From contig JAHGAU010000002.1 in the NCBI GenBank assembly GCA_019925105.1, positions 1,612,001-1,676,000 of the forward strand: DNA of 64,000 nt, given 5' to 3'. Under the pieces are notes generated by a model that was not told where the DNA came from, did not search any database, and saw only the letters and a list, made by a program, of their open reading frames with translations. The DNA is from Niebla homalea. Taxonomy: Eukaryota > Ascomycota > Lecanoromycetes > Lecanorales > Ramalinaceae. Position 1 is the first letter of the stretch, and every line of letters begins with the position of its first letter. Of this stretch, positions 11,040 through 24,380 are shown piece by piece. The translations under genes were made by a program, and so were the position numbers.

Positions 11040-12041
11040 ATGGCTGCAACACCCCAGATGTCCCACCCCCCGCCAAACGTCACGGTCGTTGGCCGGCAGT
11101 CGAATTTCTGGCTGTTCAGCAACCGCGACGGCTTTGACCTTACCCATCCCAATGATCCGTCTTCTGCACCTGTACGCCCACGGATTAAGCTAGGAACTAC
11201 CACCGACCCAATCACGATCGCACCCGACAAGACGGCCATGATCATCATCGATATGCAGAACTTTTTCCTTTCGAAAGCAATGGGTCGGGAGAGGGGCGAG
11301 GGACACCAGGCTGAAGAGGCTCTCCTGAACCATGGCATACCTGCGGCACGAACAGCTGGAATACAAGTCTTGTGGCTGACATGGGGCATAACGGAAGAGG
11401 ACTTGGAGACGTTGCCACCCAACATATGGAGAATCTTCGGCTTCCAACCGGCGGCCGATGGAGAAGAATTCGAAATTGACGAAGAGGTCTTTAGCCCAGC
11501 AGGCGAGGTCAATGGCATGCAGCAGGAGATAGCAGGCAAATTTAAAAGTGGCACGATGAAAAGGAAAGAAAAGCAAGCGGATAGAGGCATAGGCCAAGAG
11601 CTTGGTTATATCAAACTTGATGATGGCAGAACAGTGAGCGCGGGCAGACTATTGATGCGCGACCAATGGAACACCCAGTTACACGCACCTCTAGAAGCTT
11701 CCTATCTCGACGGATTGAAGGCCAAGGTTCCTGATGTTCGGTTCCACAAGGCGAGGCTCTCCGGTATGTGGGACGCCAGCGGAGAAGTCCAGAAATTTTT
11801 GAAGGAGCATTCAATACGTACATTGCTATTCAATGGTGTCAATTCAGACCAATGTGTGCTGGCCACTCTGCAAGACGCGTGTACTCAGGGCTGGGACACC
11901 ATCTTACTGAAGGATGGCTGCGGAACGACAAGTCCTGACTTTGCACGCAAGACGGTGTTGTATAACTGCGAGAGATCCTGGGGCTTCACCTCCAGCTGTG
12001 AGGACCTAGCCAAAAGTGTCAGAGACATGGACTTCGCCTGA
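11040..12041 (+). CDS. Isochorismatase-like cysteine hydrolase
   Basis: A single exon encodes 333 residues. The fold is that of the isochorismatase/nicotinamidase superfamily. The catalytic triad positions are visible: Asp71 in MIIIDMQNFF, Lys237 in FHKARLSGMWD and Cys272 in NSDQCVLATLQDA. Such enzymes hydrolyse enol ethers, amides or related bonds through a cysteine nucleophile; isochorismate itself is only one of several substrates, so the reaction is not fixed. The protein is longer than the common 200-250 residues because of an N-terminal extension and an acidic/charged insertion at about 140-215. The start ATG has G at -3 and +4. It lies 0.6 kb downstream of the oxidoreductase gene in the same direction, so co-function is possible but unproven. 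Confidence 0.9.
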   Translation: MAATPQMSHPPPNVTVVGRQSNFWLFSNRDGFDLTHPNDPSSAPVRPRIKLGTTTDPITIAPDKTAMIIIDMQNFFLSKAMGRERGEGHQAEEALLNHGIPAARTAGIQVLWLTWGITEEDLETLPPNIWRIFGFQPAADGEEFEIDEEVFSPAGEVNGMQQEIAGKFKSGTMKRKEKQADRGIGQELGYIKLDDGRTVSAGRLLMRDQWNTQLHAPLEASYLDGLKAKVPDVRFHKARLSGMWDASGEVQKFLKEHSIRTLLFNGVNSDQCVLATLQDACTQGWDTILLKDGCGTTSPDFARKTVLYNCERSWGFTSSCEDLAKSVRDMDFA

Positions 12042-12216
12042 ATGGCTCGACCTAGATTTGTATACAGCAGCGTCGAGCGCAACAACAACACTTGTAGTAG
12101 CACCATGCATCCCTATAGCCCATGCTACATAATGATCAGACAAGCTTATGTTTCAATCATGAGTCTTCAGAGTTTCGGCTCTGCGCTTTCCGACATTGTC
12201 TGTAACTAACCGAAAA

Positions 12217-15200
12217 TCACCGCCAAAGAATATAGACTAGCTGATCGTATGCTTCCTCGGCCCTGTTGGCATCGGGAATCGTGAAGTCTGCCCAATTTCG
12301 CTTCACGAGGAGTCTGGCTTCCTCGTGCATCTGCTCGGCCTCAGCCAAACGTTCAGGATATGTGCGTAAGATCTTAGATATTTTGTAGATAGCTCTTGCA
12401 CAATCCCCAATTAGAACTCGCTGATGAAGTCTACCTATCACAAGGGAGCTTTCAAGTTGTTCCCTGTGGACCTTAGTACTTTCTGATCGTGTTCTCGCTA
12501 ACGGATGCAAGGACTCACAATGCCATCTTGTAGTCTCCTTGGTCAGCAGCTATGCAACCTAATTTGTACTTGCAGGCACCATTAAAGTGGTGAGTCACTA
12601 GATGGCTAGACTCAATCCAAATATTTTGTGCTCTTGATAATTCTTCCTTTGCTAATGTAAGTGCGGCTTCCTTGAGGTAAAGGCTCCCCAGCACGAAATG
12701 AGTACTAAGCATTTGTCAGTATTAAGCATCCTGCGCTTGAATGGCTGTCGTACTATGCAAGCATAGCCCCGTTCTGTGACTCTCTAAATTCTTTCACGGC
12801 GTATCCTAACCAGACATGCGCTTCCTGATAGCGTCCTAGGTGGACAAGGGTACGCCCAATATTCTGGCACAGGACAGCGCCAGGTCTAGGCGCTACATGG
12901 GTCTCCTGGGCAGCGAGTCGAGCGCTCTCAATGGATTTGTACTGCCAATTGAGCGCCTCTGCGTACACACCTCTCGCTGTCATCACATTCGCTAAGTTGA
13001 GTTCAGTCGTACTGTAAGATGAAGGCTCTGGGCAAACCGATTTGCACTGGATGCCATAGGTCTTCATTAGGATCTCTTCGCTGCGTCCGAACTGTCCTCT
13101 ATGAGCCCACATTAGACCAGCCGCAGTACCTATGGCGGCTTCTATTGTAGGGTCCTGTGCCTCAACCTCCAAAGTCGCGAATGCTGAGTTCGCCACAGTC
13201 ACTACATCCTCGAGATCCTCGTACGCGGCTTGTTCGAGTAAGTATCTAATATGTCAGCCAGTGTGGATCATATCGGGTCGTTGAGCGGACCTTGCAAAGT
13301 GCTTCAAGAGCTTACAGAATTTGACATTAGCCTTGAGACTGCCAGCTCCACCCCTTTCCTTTTTAAAGTTGTCTTTGAGGCTGAGTACATGTTGTGAATA
13401 CAATCGGCATTGCGCCCATCGATCGTAGAGCTGACCGGTTTTAGCAAAGTTGGATTGGGGAAAGGCTTCGTATAGAAGATTGACGGCATTTTCGAATGCT
13501 TGTTGGCGTTGGCGTAAGTCCAGGAAGAATCTGTACTGGGTCTGGACCAGTCGATGTAGGGATAGGACGCCCACACTATCATCCCTTTTCACTAATGCAG
13601 TGACGATGAGGTTATCCAGAGCTTCCGAGAAACTGGAAAGCGATGTGAGCCATATTTTGTAGGACGCGCGACCAGTCTTACCTCCATTCGTCTGCGCAGA
13701 AAGACAGGCTTTCCGGTACGGCAGCTTCCTTGGGCCTGAATAAGGCGACCGGTATGGAGTCAGGCATGATGTAAGCCAGCACACCAAGAATAGCGGCGTT
13801 TACTAGGTCAAGCTGTTCAAAAGATACTTGCCATACTGCATCTAGTGATGTGTACCCAGGAAGATGATGGATCTTCTGGGCGTTCTTCTCGTAGATTACA
13901 AGGAACGTGTCGATCGACCACAGCTTGCGATGAATGAGAGCCGTCATTTGCGATATAGCCAGTGCATGTCCATCCAATTTTTCGGACAGCTCTTTCGCGG
14001 ACTGTAACTCTTCAGAGACGACCTCCGTTGCTATGTCCCTCTGCAGCAATTGCAATATAAATTTCGATCCTCCGTCGGAATCAAAAGGCTGTACTTCTAT
14101 TCCTGTTTCAGCTGGAGAGAATGCCAAGAAGTGGTTTCGGGATGTTATCACGGCTTTTCCTCGACTAGCTACCGGTGGCCAAAAGTCTATGAGTAAATTG
14201 GGATCTTCGGCGTTGTCGTAGACTAGCAGCCATCGACACTCTGATTTACTTAGCATTCGACAACAGCTGCTCTCGAATCTGAGGCTTACTGGTTCCTTGC
14301 AGCCAGTTCAGGACGATGGCACGATTTTCAGAATGCTTCTGGGCCTCCACGCCCGGGAGCTGAAGACGGACAGCAATATCGGAAAAGCTGGAATTCATTA
14401 GTTTCAGGATCGCCTTGCTGACACGCACGGGGTACAACTGATGAAGCATACATGAAGTAGACTCAATTCTTGACTCACCTTTGGGATAGGGATGCAGGTG
14501 TCTCGCTGTGGATCCATAAGACTGCGTCGTGGTCGCTAGTTTTACCCCGTGCATATTTCAGCGCGACATGGCTTTTACCTACTCCGCCCAAACCATACAG
14601 AGCTAAAGAGCGGAAGCTCTCTTCAGTATTGTCCTCGAGATACTTGTCCATCCTTCCTATGATCCCATCGCGATCGTAGAACAAGGCGTCCTTTGGCCTG
14701 GGAAGCATGATGCAAGGAAGTTTCATTTCTCCATCAAGGTTCGATTGTTGTAGAGACAACAGGATTCGTAATTTCTCAAGCTCGTCCGTGTGTAAAGTCT
14801 GTTTTGCGTGACTCACAAGTCGTTCGATGCGATGGATCAGGTCATCGACATTGTGGCAAGTGGTCTGAAAAGACCGCATTAACGAATTCCACGATTCAGA
14901 CCTCGACAGCTCTGTGCGGTGAGCCATGTTGGATTGCTACAGTGTCAGTGACCACGCTTACCTGTGGGCCCGGAAGAGCGAAGAAAGACCCTTACGGTTG
15001 TCAGGTGATACAACAGCTCCATTCGAACTTCAACTGCTGCGTCTTTCAGTTGATGGATCGTGACTTCTTGATTTCGCAACACGTTGATGAGCTCCAGCTT
15101 ATGGCCAAGCAGTCTCAACATGTTGGATACCTCGACCACAGCACGTTCCTCCTCAACCTCCAGGGATAGATACACAAGAGTCAATAGTGTCTGTACATTG

Positions 15201-15580
15201 GGAAACATGATGAAGCTGGCTTACTTGGATCACTAAACACAGCAAACCCCAGAGAAAGGTGTCAGCTTTTTCAGTCAAGTGGACACTTGTGGAAAGTTTG
15301 GAGAATGTCTCGAAATGGGATATGAACGAGAACATTGACGACAGCGCTTGAGACACTGGCCGTGACAGATCTTGTTGTAGCAAGCTTTCGATCTCGCCTC
15401 TGGCATCTTGAGGCTCTCGTTTTGTCTCCACATGCTCAAGGTCTGCTCTCTCGAACCCCTCATGAGAACGCTCTACGGCCGCACCCAGCTGGTCTGCGTA
15501 GTAGGTTTCGCTATAAATTGTTCTCAGTATACGACAGGCACCTTTTCAGGTATGTGTCCTTACGAATTCCGGTTTGCCAT
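12217..15580 (-). CDS. NLR-like receptor: N-terminal DUF7708-like domain, NB-ARC-type NTPase, TPR repeats; ten exons
   Basis: Proposed exons on the minus strand: 15580-15564, 15522-15225, 15190-14996, 14936-14479, 14387-14290, 14240-13682, 13632-13291, 13245-12754, 12704-12519 and 12463-12217. All phases agree, giving 963 residues. The N-terminal part (LTEKADTFLWGLLCLVIQ and the helices after it) resembles the DUF7708-type domain of fungal NLRs. The NTPase has Walker A GLGGVGKS (285-292) and Walker B WLLVYDN (359-365), then winged-helix features ending in HRLVQ (568-572). The C-terminal third is TPR-like (LCQNIGRTLVHLGRYQEAH, LGSLYLKEAALTLAKEEL) and ends YDQLVYILWR. Such proteins act in the cytosol as fungal NOD-like receptors, tied to non-self recognition and programmed cell death. 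Weak points are the 17-nt first exon and the 34-nt second intron. The 5' end is next to the AT-rich transposon block. No inactivating lesion is seen. Confidence 0.85.
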
Positions 15581-15765
15581 GTTCAAGGTCTTTGATATGG
15601 TACTATCTCATGTTGGAGTGTTGATGACTCCTCATGGTGTTTTTCAGTGCACACGTGTTAACTCAGAAGTGTTGTGTATATTAAAGCACCTGGCCGTATA
15701 TCTCAGAACGGCCGGGTATCCTTTGGAGATAGATTTGCTCTTCCTACATATACTTGGATAAATGA
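15581..15765. other. 5' flank of the NLR-like gene up to the composition boundary
   Basis: The last stretch of ordinary composition before the AT block. With the gene read on the minus strand, its promoter must lie here or extend into AT-rich, RIP-mutated DNA. Confidence 0.4.
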
Positions 15766-16386
15766 ATTAATAGATACGTTATATACTTATTATATTAGGT
15801 TATAAGCCCGGCGTAATTATAACTATACATCAGGATTCATTTAGACGATTAATTTATTCATTAAATTAAAATATAGATATTAATTTTGACCCGAAAATCT
15901 GATGGCGGTAAATGAAGAATATTACGAGGTTTAAGCGGAGACCTATACGAGTAATTCTCATAATAGCGAATTAGATATAATAAGTACGATAAACAGAAAT
16001 AAAGTAATAATAAAGGGAAAAAAAGTTATTAATTAAACCATAATAAAACCGAAGAATACGTTAAAAGAATTATAAGAGATTAACGATATCAATAGAAATA
16101 AAGATTAAAATAAATATAAAGAACCAAAAAATTACGTAACCCGTAATAAAACGCGTAAAATATAAAATAAAACGGTAATAATAAAGAACAAAAAAACTTG
16201 AAAAAGATTCCTTTAAATAAAAAATTAAATAATAATAATCATATTTATAATATAATCTCTTAATATAAAAAAAAATGATTGATTATTAAGGAAAGTCTTC
16301 ATTAATTCCAGAATAAGAAAACAGAAATTATATAAGGAATATTAAAACCTTAATTTCTTAAAAATAAAAATTATTTATATACATTT
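15766..16386. other. AT-rich RIP-mutated DNA, origin not identified
   Basis: From about 15,766 the composition drops abruptly to mostly A and T, with CpA and TpG rare and TpA very common. No gene or bounded element is seen. Confidence 0.6.
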
Positions 16387-16391
16387 ATTAA

Positions 16392-17644
16392 TATTACGTG
16401 CAAGCAGCGTAATAGGCATAGCGCAAGGGCCTAGGGCAAGGATGCTTGGCATAAATACCATATAACTAGTAACACCGTTTATAGTTACAATCCAGGTAAT
16501 TATTACTCTATCCTCAATACCTGCACTTCGTCTTTTTCCCTGATAAATAATAGTAATAACTGAGTTCCGATTCTATTTATATCGTTATATATAAGAAGGA
16601 CTATAAATATACCCTTACCGATACCGTATTACCGATATTAACGGCAGATTGTAATACGTAAAGCACCTGGCTTTATAAACCACGACTTCCCGGCACCTTT
16701 TAGCTTAACGGACCGTAATTATACCTAGCGTAATAAATTAGTAAATAATACGCTCTCTTTTTGGTCGCGGCTCCTTATTTTTAAAGACCCGTAAATACGG
16801 TAGTTAATAGTTATTAACTTTACCTCCGGATATTTAGTGCTTATAACGAGTAATAAAGACTTTATATTTATGAAGGTTAATAGGGACGTAAATTAAGCAT
16901 GGCAGGAAGAGAAGGATACTTTACTATACGCTATAGGGTCGGTATAAGGACCTTAAAACCGCATACCTTAAGGTCGGCACAAAGACTTTACCACCTATAT
17001 GCCTTAAGGCCGGTATAAAGGCCTTATATATACTCCTTATACCATATGCTTTACGGTTAACATAAAGACTATATAGGGAGCATATACCACCGTAACAGCA
17101 AAAACAAATTATCACTTAGTCCACAGTATATGATACTTACGGCTTAACTAGCCAATCAATAAAAGTAAAAGCATAGACATAAGCAAGGGTAATAAGGATA
17201 TATACTTACCCGGTAAAACCACGGAGATTACGTTTTTGAACGATTTAGCTTAAATCCAATCGCTTAAAATCCACGACTATTTCCCGGGTCGCGGTTCCGT
17301 TCGTTTTTTCATGATTCTCGTTAATAAGCTTACCCTACCTTACTTACCAATAATTACATATTTAAATAACATTATTTATGCACTCGGGGCTTACTCTTAG
17401 TCACCTCTACCACCGAGGCTATTAAAATTCATGGTATTTTATAATGGATAGTCCGACGTGGGCGTCGGCTTTTTCTTTTTTATAGGTACTTATTACGTAT
17501 AAGTAGCGTAATAGGTATAGCGTAAGGGCCTAAGGCAAAGATGCTTGGCATACGTATTATATAACTAGCAACACCGTTCATAGTTGCAATCCAGGCAGTT
17601 ACCACTCCACCCTCAATACCTGCACTTCGTCTTTTTCCCTGACA
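16392..17644 (-). mobile_element. TRIM-like non-autonomous LTR element, 1,253 bp, with 154-bp LTRs
   Basis: Two direct repeats of equal length, 16392-16545 and 17491-17644, differ essentially by transitions. They start TATTACGT (TGTTACGT before RIP) and end CCCTGATA/CCCTGACA, so the original termini were TGT...ACA. The element is flanked by a perfect 5-bp target-site duplication, attaa, at 16387-16391 and 17645-17649. The roughly 945-bp interior has no coding capacity. On the minus strand the LTR begins TGTCAGGGA, as do the elements at 50.4 and 52.4 kb, and the interior shares a CGTAATCTCCGTGG-like segment with them. I therefore place it on the minus strand; orientation is inferred. Confidence 0.85.
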
Positions 17645-17649
17645 ATTAA

Positions 17650-18584
17650 ATATTTTTTTTTTAATAAATTTGCGATTAAAGGTTTAAGAATATTATTATT
17701 ATAATTTGTTTTTAAAATTTTAAATAAAACCGTATTATTATTATTAATAATTTTTTTAAAAGTATAATTTATATAAAGGTTTTACGGTATTTTTATAACG
17801 TTTTAAAACTTACCTTGGAATATCCTTTTTCCGGGGTATATAAATTACGTCCGTCCCTTTTTTTAAAAATATCTTTTAATTTATTACCTATTATAAATTT
17901 CCTATTTGTTTATATTACTTAATTATTTAATTATAAATACTTAAACGTATAATAATTACGTTTATACCAAGCTTATTTTTTTGATATTAATAAGTCCGAT
18001 ATTAAATATATAATTAAATGCTTTATATGTCGGGAAAAGATTATTATTTTAAAGAAAAAGAAGCGGCTTATAATATATATATTACTTATAAATGTTAATT
18101 TAAATATATAGCGATAATAAGGTAATAAATTTAATAAATTTAAATTACTTTTTTTTATTTAATTACCCTTTTACCCCCGTCGGAAGCAATATTAAAGTCC
18201 AAAGTTAATACTAAAAAAATAAAAATCTTTAAAAAGAAAGTTCCGTAAATAGGATAAAAATATTATATATAAAAATTTTTTATTTTTTATATATTTTTTA
18301 TCGGCTTATTTATTAACTTTAATATTATTAAATTTTATTATCCTTTTACTTTTTATATTATAGCTGTAAGTATTAATTAAGTTCGGTCCTTATTTTATAA
18401 GTAAAATCGATAATGATTACTAAAACGTAAATAACTCTAAAAATAATAATTTATTAATTATATATTAACGAACTTATTTGTTAACTCCTTTATAACCGGC
18501 TTCCGTAAAACGTTTATAAATATGTTCTTTATTTTTTCTATATTTTCCCGCTTATATAAAACGTTTTCCTATAAATCCAATTAC
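17650..18584. other. AT-rich RIP-mutated DNA, not identified
   Basis: Dense A/T sequence with no intact frame. A short readable piece near 18,020 (CFICREK) could be a damaged zinc-knuckle, but the evidence is too thin for a call. Confidence 0.4.
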
Positions 18585-19149
18585 ATCAGCAAATCTGCGA
18601 CCTGCTCGGATTATACGCTAGAAAGCGGGAGGACTTAACGCGCTCGGAGTATTTATAAGTTTTACTAGCTGCTTATAAGCTATTTATAAGCTGCTTATAA
18701 GTTAAAATATTACTTATAAATACTTAAAATACTCCTTTTTATTTAATTATTTAAATTATTTTAATCAGTTATATTAAGATAGCTTAACTTATCTTTCTAA
18801 ATTTAAGTTAAATATCTTTAAAATATTAAATTATTATATATAGCGGCCAATATAATTTATTTACTTAATTAATTAATATCTTACGTATCTTTAAGTATAT
18901 AATATACTTAAAATAATCTTATACTTATAAAAGTAAACTTTTAGGTCGATTTGCTTATAGGGTATAATTAAACTTATTTATTAAGTAAGGCGGAAATACG
19001 TTAAGTCTTTTATTACTTAATTTTTAACATTATATTAATTATTTATTAATTATATTTACCGGAATACCTTATATTTATGGATAACGTTTTTTATTTAATA
19101 TTAAAGAATAAGTTATTCTATATACTATTACGCTTATATATATATTAAT

Positions 19150-22100
19150 ATATTTAAGACCTTTTATATAACCCGAGATATTAATACCGTATATATTATA
19201 TAATAAATCCTACCTCTTTTTCCCCCGATTAAACTGGGTAATACTCCTTATACTTTAATATTTATTTACTAATTACCCTTAATTCTTAACCCCGTTATTT
19301 AAGTACTCTGAACGAGTTTTACCCTTACGTATTGCTCCTTTTTTATCTATCTTTACCGGATCTTAATATCTGTTCCTTTATACTTTTTATAAAACCCTTT
19401 TTTTAAGGGCATTAAAAAGCCGATTAATATTATATTATAATACCCGTAAAAGATCCCATATTAACGGACTTCGTTTAAGGTATTATTGGGTCGTTTAAGC
19501 TACTATTTTAATACGTTAACCTCCCGTATACTTTAATTAAATTATTGATTTAATACATTATACTTTATCGTTTAAAGTTATTAAAAGGAATATAATAAAA
19601 GTACAAGCGTATATAAAGAAAATTATATATAAAGGATTAAGGTAAAATATAATTCCTTAAACTTAAAAGTTTCTTTATTAAATAGATCTATAATATATAA
19701 AGCATTATTTAATAGCGTCCGTAATTATATTATTCTTTATATATTTATATCCGTTAATTTTTTATCTTACCGTTTATATATTATCTTAATATTAAATTCC
19801 TTTCTTTAATATTCGGCGATCGTATTATATAATAATATTTAATATTAAATTAACTTTATTCCGGTAAAACGTTCTTAAGTTTTATAATTACCTTTTCAGG
19901 CTATTCTTTCAGAACCGTATTAATACGTTATTTTATATCTTTTTTACCGTAATATTATTTACCGTTAATCCGGATTAATAATTTAATATATTAAAATAAT
20001 TATAAATCCGTAATGCCTTAATTAAGGTTTTAATTATTTTATTAATTAATTAACTTCCGGTTAAATTAATTTTATTATTAATAGATTATGCTTTATAATT
20101 ATATACTTAATAAGTTTATAGAATATAAATATAATTATATATAATTATATACTTAATTAATATTCTTTAAATACTTTTTTATTTATTTTATTGTTTTCTT
20201 TTTTTATATTATCTTTGTTTTTTTTTAAAAATAAAACGATATATTTAAGATTTATAGCCTTTTAAAGTTAAAAATTACGGAAAGGTCTTCGTAATATTAT
20301 TATTTATTAATAATAATATAAAATAATTAATAAACTTTACGTTTTTCTTATTAATTATAACTTACCTTTCTCCTAATTCTTTTTAATCGTTTATATATAT
20401 TAAGATTATACGAATTATTATTATAATAATTGATTATTTAAGTAAACTTATTAATTAAATAAAAACTAACTTAAAGGAAGGTCTTAAAATAACGGATATA
20501 GAATAAGATTTTATTATCGTAGACTACCTTAAATTCTTTAAATTATTACGCGATAATACGACTTATTTATAGTATATTATTAAGCGTATTGTTAATTTTA
20601 ATAATATATTATATATAAATTATTCCGTTATCTTCTTTTACGTTTTAATTAAGGTTTAAAACGATTATATCGTTATTGGCCTTATATAGTTCTATAAAAT
20701 TAATCGCCGCCCCTTAAAGGTAAGCTTTTTTATCCTTTAAAAACGCCTTTTTCCCTTTTTTTATATTACCCTTAATTAATAATAAACGCCAGTATCTATA
20801 TTAATTTTTAACCTTTTATTATACCTTTAACCGCTATATATTAACGTCTTATTTACGATCGGAGATATATTTTTAAGTATTATTAAGCTTTACGGAGTTA
20901 ATTTCGCAATTAAATAAATATAATATATTACATTTAAGCTTTTTTTTAAATAATAAGGATAACTTATTTTTTAATTAGCTTTCTGAAAAGGACTTAACCC
21001 TTAAATTACTTATAAAGGAATTTATATAGCGTCGCTTAACGGAAAAAGAAAAGGATTAACTCTTTATAATAGACCCTAAGTAATCCGCCGTACTTATTAT
21101 TAAGGATAAATATTTACGTAATTATTTTTATATATATTATTTAAAGTATTATTAATACGCTTCCTTTTTTTATATACCTGGTAAGCTATCCTTTATTAAG
21201 TTCTTAATTGGTTCGAGCATTTTATTAATAATTAATTAATAATTAACGCTTAATTATTTAATATTACTATTAAAAAATTATTTAATAATATTATTAAGGA
21301 ATTATTTAATAATACTATTAAGGAATTATTTAATAACGTTAATGAAGAATTATTTAATAATACTATTAAGGAATTATCTTTAAATAACCCGCTTAATACT
21401 TTAGTTTAATTTAAAGAACTTAATATTAATTAAAAATAACTTTAAATCGTTCTTTACGGGAACTTAATTTAAGACCGTTAATCGTTAAACGAAATAAGTA
21501 ATAATTAAGACTTTATTCTTTACTGATTAAAGCGTATACGTTTTAATTTTTTTATAATAATTCTTTTCGCCGTTTAACCTCTTAATTATTTCTTTATACT
21601 TTTAATCCGATTTATATATTATCCGATTTATCCGAAGATAAGAATCTTAAAGTTATTAATACCGTCGTATTAAATTTAAATTTCAATATTAACCACCCTA
21701 TTAAGCCTTAAGAATAAACGGATATATAAGTACTTACTTTAAATAAAAGTATTTACGATAATTAATCCGATTTTTTTCATTTTTAACGTAATATCAATAA
21801 TAAATTCATTTAAGTTAAAGTAAATAAGCGATTTTATAATATAAACGCGATATTATTATATATTTAAATTAAATTCTTAATAGCTTATAATTAAAGTAAT
21901 ATTTTATTTTCCCGGTCTTAAAGCCAGCTTAAATTAATATTAATTATTTATTATATTTTAATTTTATAAACGCGTTAAAAGAAATTATAAAAATAATATT
22001 ATTAATATAAACGGAAAGATCCTAATTAACGTAATAAGGATAAATAAAATATATTAAATTTAAGTTAAACTTAAACTTATATTAACTTAAATTCTTCTTA

Positions 22101-24380
22101 AACCTTAAAGAAACTTATTATTATTCTATTAAAAAAATAATTATATTTTACGTAAATAAATATTAATAAATATTTAAATTAATATTAAAACCTTAATATT
22201 AAATATAATATTTACTATAGAAATAAAAACGATTTATTCTTTAAATACCTATATAATCTTAACTTAAAGACGTTTAATTTTATTATTTATAATAAACTAG
22301 GTTTAATTTTTATCCCGAAAAACCTTATTAATATATAAATTATAACCTAAAATAAATTTTACGATAAAACTGCAAGACTAAATATATACTTTATAGTTAA
22401 ATATATTAATTATAAAGGTAAATACCCTTTCTTAATAGAGATTAAAGAGATATTACGTTATAAGTACTTAAAAACCTTATTTAAACCGAAAAACTTTTAC
22501 GTTAAATCCTTTAATTTATATATTTATAATAATATTACGTAAGAAAAATTAAAGAGAATAATAATTTTAATAATAAAAAAGAGCTATATAAGTAAGGTTA
22601 AGAATAAAATATAAATTAAAAATATATATTATACTTTAAAGTATAAGACAACGTATTAATGGGACTTTAAATATTATTATAATTTATCGTTTATATTATT
22701 ATAGATAATAATAAATAAATTTTATTACTTAAAATCGATAAATATATTACTTTATAATTATATTTAAAAGCTATAAAAAGAATACGTTATTAATATTCTA
22801 TACTTTATTTTCTTTTTTCCGGTACGTCCTTAAAAATAAGGCCTATTAACTTCTTAAGATTATTATATAGTTTATTAAATTTAAGTATTATAACTCCGTT
22901 TTTAATAAAAATATATTATATTATATTTATAGACTTTTAAATAAAAGATAAATAATTTTAATTAATATAATTACGTATTAAAAAATACGGTATTATACCT
23001 ATAAATCTGGTAAATTTTTAAGTAATAATAGATTAAATTATTAAATTCTTAATATATTAATATATACGATAAATAGAATAAAGGAAATAATTTAAGAAAT
23101 CTTTTTTATGCTTATTACCGTATAAGTATTTTAAAGTAAACGTAACTTTCCCGTTTCCTTTAAAGAGTAATTTATAATAAGTTAAAAATAATTTTAAATA
23201 AGTAATATTACGGAAAAAAGAAGAAAAAGTTTAAAGCACAGTTTAATTCCTAAAGACGGTAATAAAATAGGTTTTATTAATAGTAATATTCCCGTTATTG
23301 ATTTTTTATTAGCTTGGAAATATAATAAAAACTATTAATAATAAAAAATTCTTAACCGTTATTTTCATCCGCAATTATTTAAATAAAGAAGGGTATATAA
23401 AACCGGGGTATCCGTTAATATATTTTATATTTAACCGTTCGCTTATTCTGAAGTTTAAAGTTATTAATAAAATATTTAAGTAAATCCCCGCGGGAAAGAA
23501 AGTCTTAATTTTTAATTAATACGTAACCGTCGCCTCCGTAATATAATACGTAAGTTTTTACCCTTCCTTTTTATTTAATATTCTTTTTTTAAATATTACG
23601 TAAAATCTATATTTTTTACCTTAATTAATTAACTTATTTATAGTATATTTAATATAAATCCTATTTTAAAAGGATATTATAATTATATAGTTAATATTTC
23701 GGGGTTAAATAATAAGCCTAATTAATTACCGGGTATCAAGGAGAAAAATTAATATTTAACGTAATTATAAAAGGAAGTACGCCGTATTAATTAAAAATAT
23801 TAATTGGTATTATAAGTATAATATCGGACGGTTTATAATTAACGACGGTTAATTACGTTATTATTATAAAACCGTATAATAAGCTTATAATTATAAATTA
23901 AGCGTTTTTAAGAGTATAACGTTACGGTTAAACGAAGACCGTTTTTATTTATTATCTTAAATATATAAAGGAATTAAGAGTATAAATAAAGATTATTATT
24001 TTAAATTAAAGCGACTTTTAGAAAACCCTAATAAATAAGGTAATAAATAATGGATATAAAGGTATAATTAATATTAATTTAAATAATAAGTTATAACTTA
24101 AAATAAGTTAGTTTATTTAACTTAAATTTCCTGGCTTAACGTTAAAAAAACGCGTTTATTAATATTTACGTTTTATTTCTTTCTTTTATTAATTATTCTT
24201 TATTTTGCCCTTTTATTCTATCTATTTATTTATCGTTATATACGTTTACTTCTTATTAAGGAGTAATATTAATACTATTTTATATACTTAAAGTTTATTA
24301 ACTTCCGTATTTATATAATATTCTTTTTATAAGTTTATTATTCGTTAAATATACTTATTATTATTAATGGATAAATACCT
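19150..24380. repeat. Copy A of an unclassified repeat longer than 5 kb
   Basis: Copy A and copy B (about 24,770-29,860) run in parallel. Anchor words are ATTGCTCCTTTTTTATCT at 19331 and 24950, YATTTTATTAATAATT at 21218 and 26810, and ATATCGGACG at 23821 and 29341. The offset falls only from 5,619 to 5,520 bp over the whole length. Differences are mostly transitions with small indels, as expected of two independently RIP-mutated copies. On the plus strand about 21,620-22,540 reads as a damaged protein frame (pieces such as YINYKGKYPFLIEIKEILRY) with stops mainly TAA, as CAA codons become under RIP. I recognise no family. Boundaries are approximate. Confidence 0.65.

Noticed and set aside
21200..21220. 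GGTTCGAG word resembling a tRNA B box
   Set aside because: No A box, acceptor stem or cloverleaf could be traced around it.
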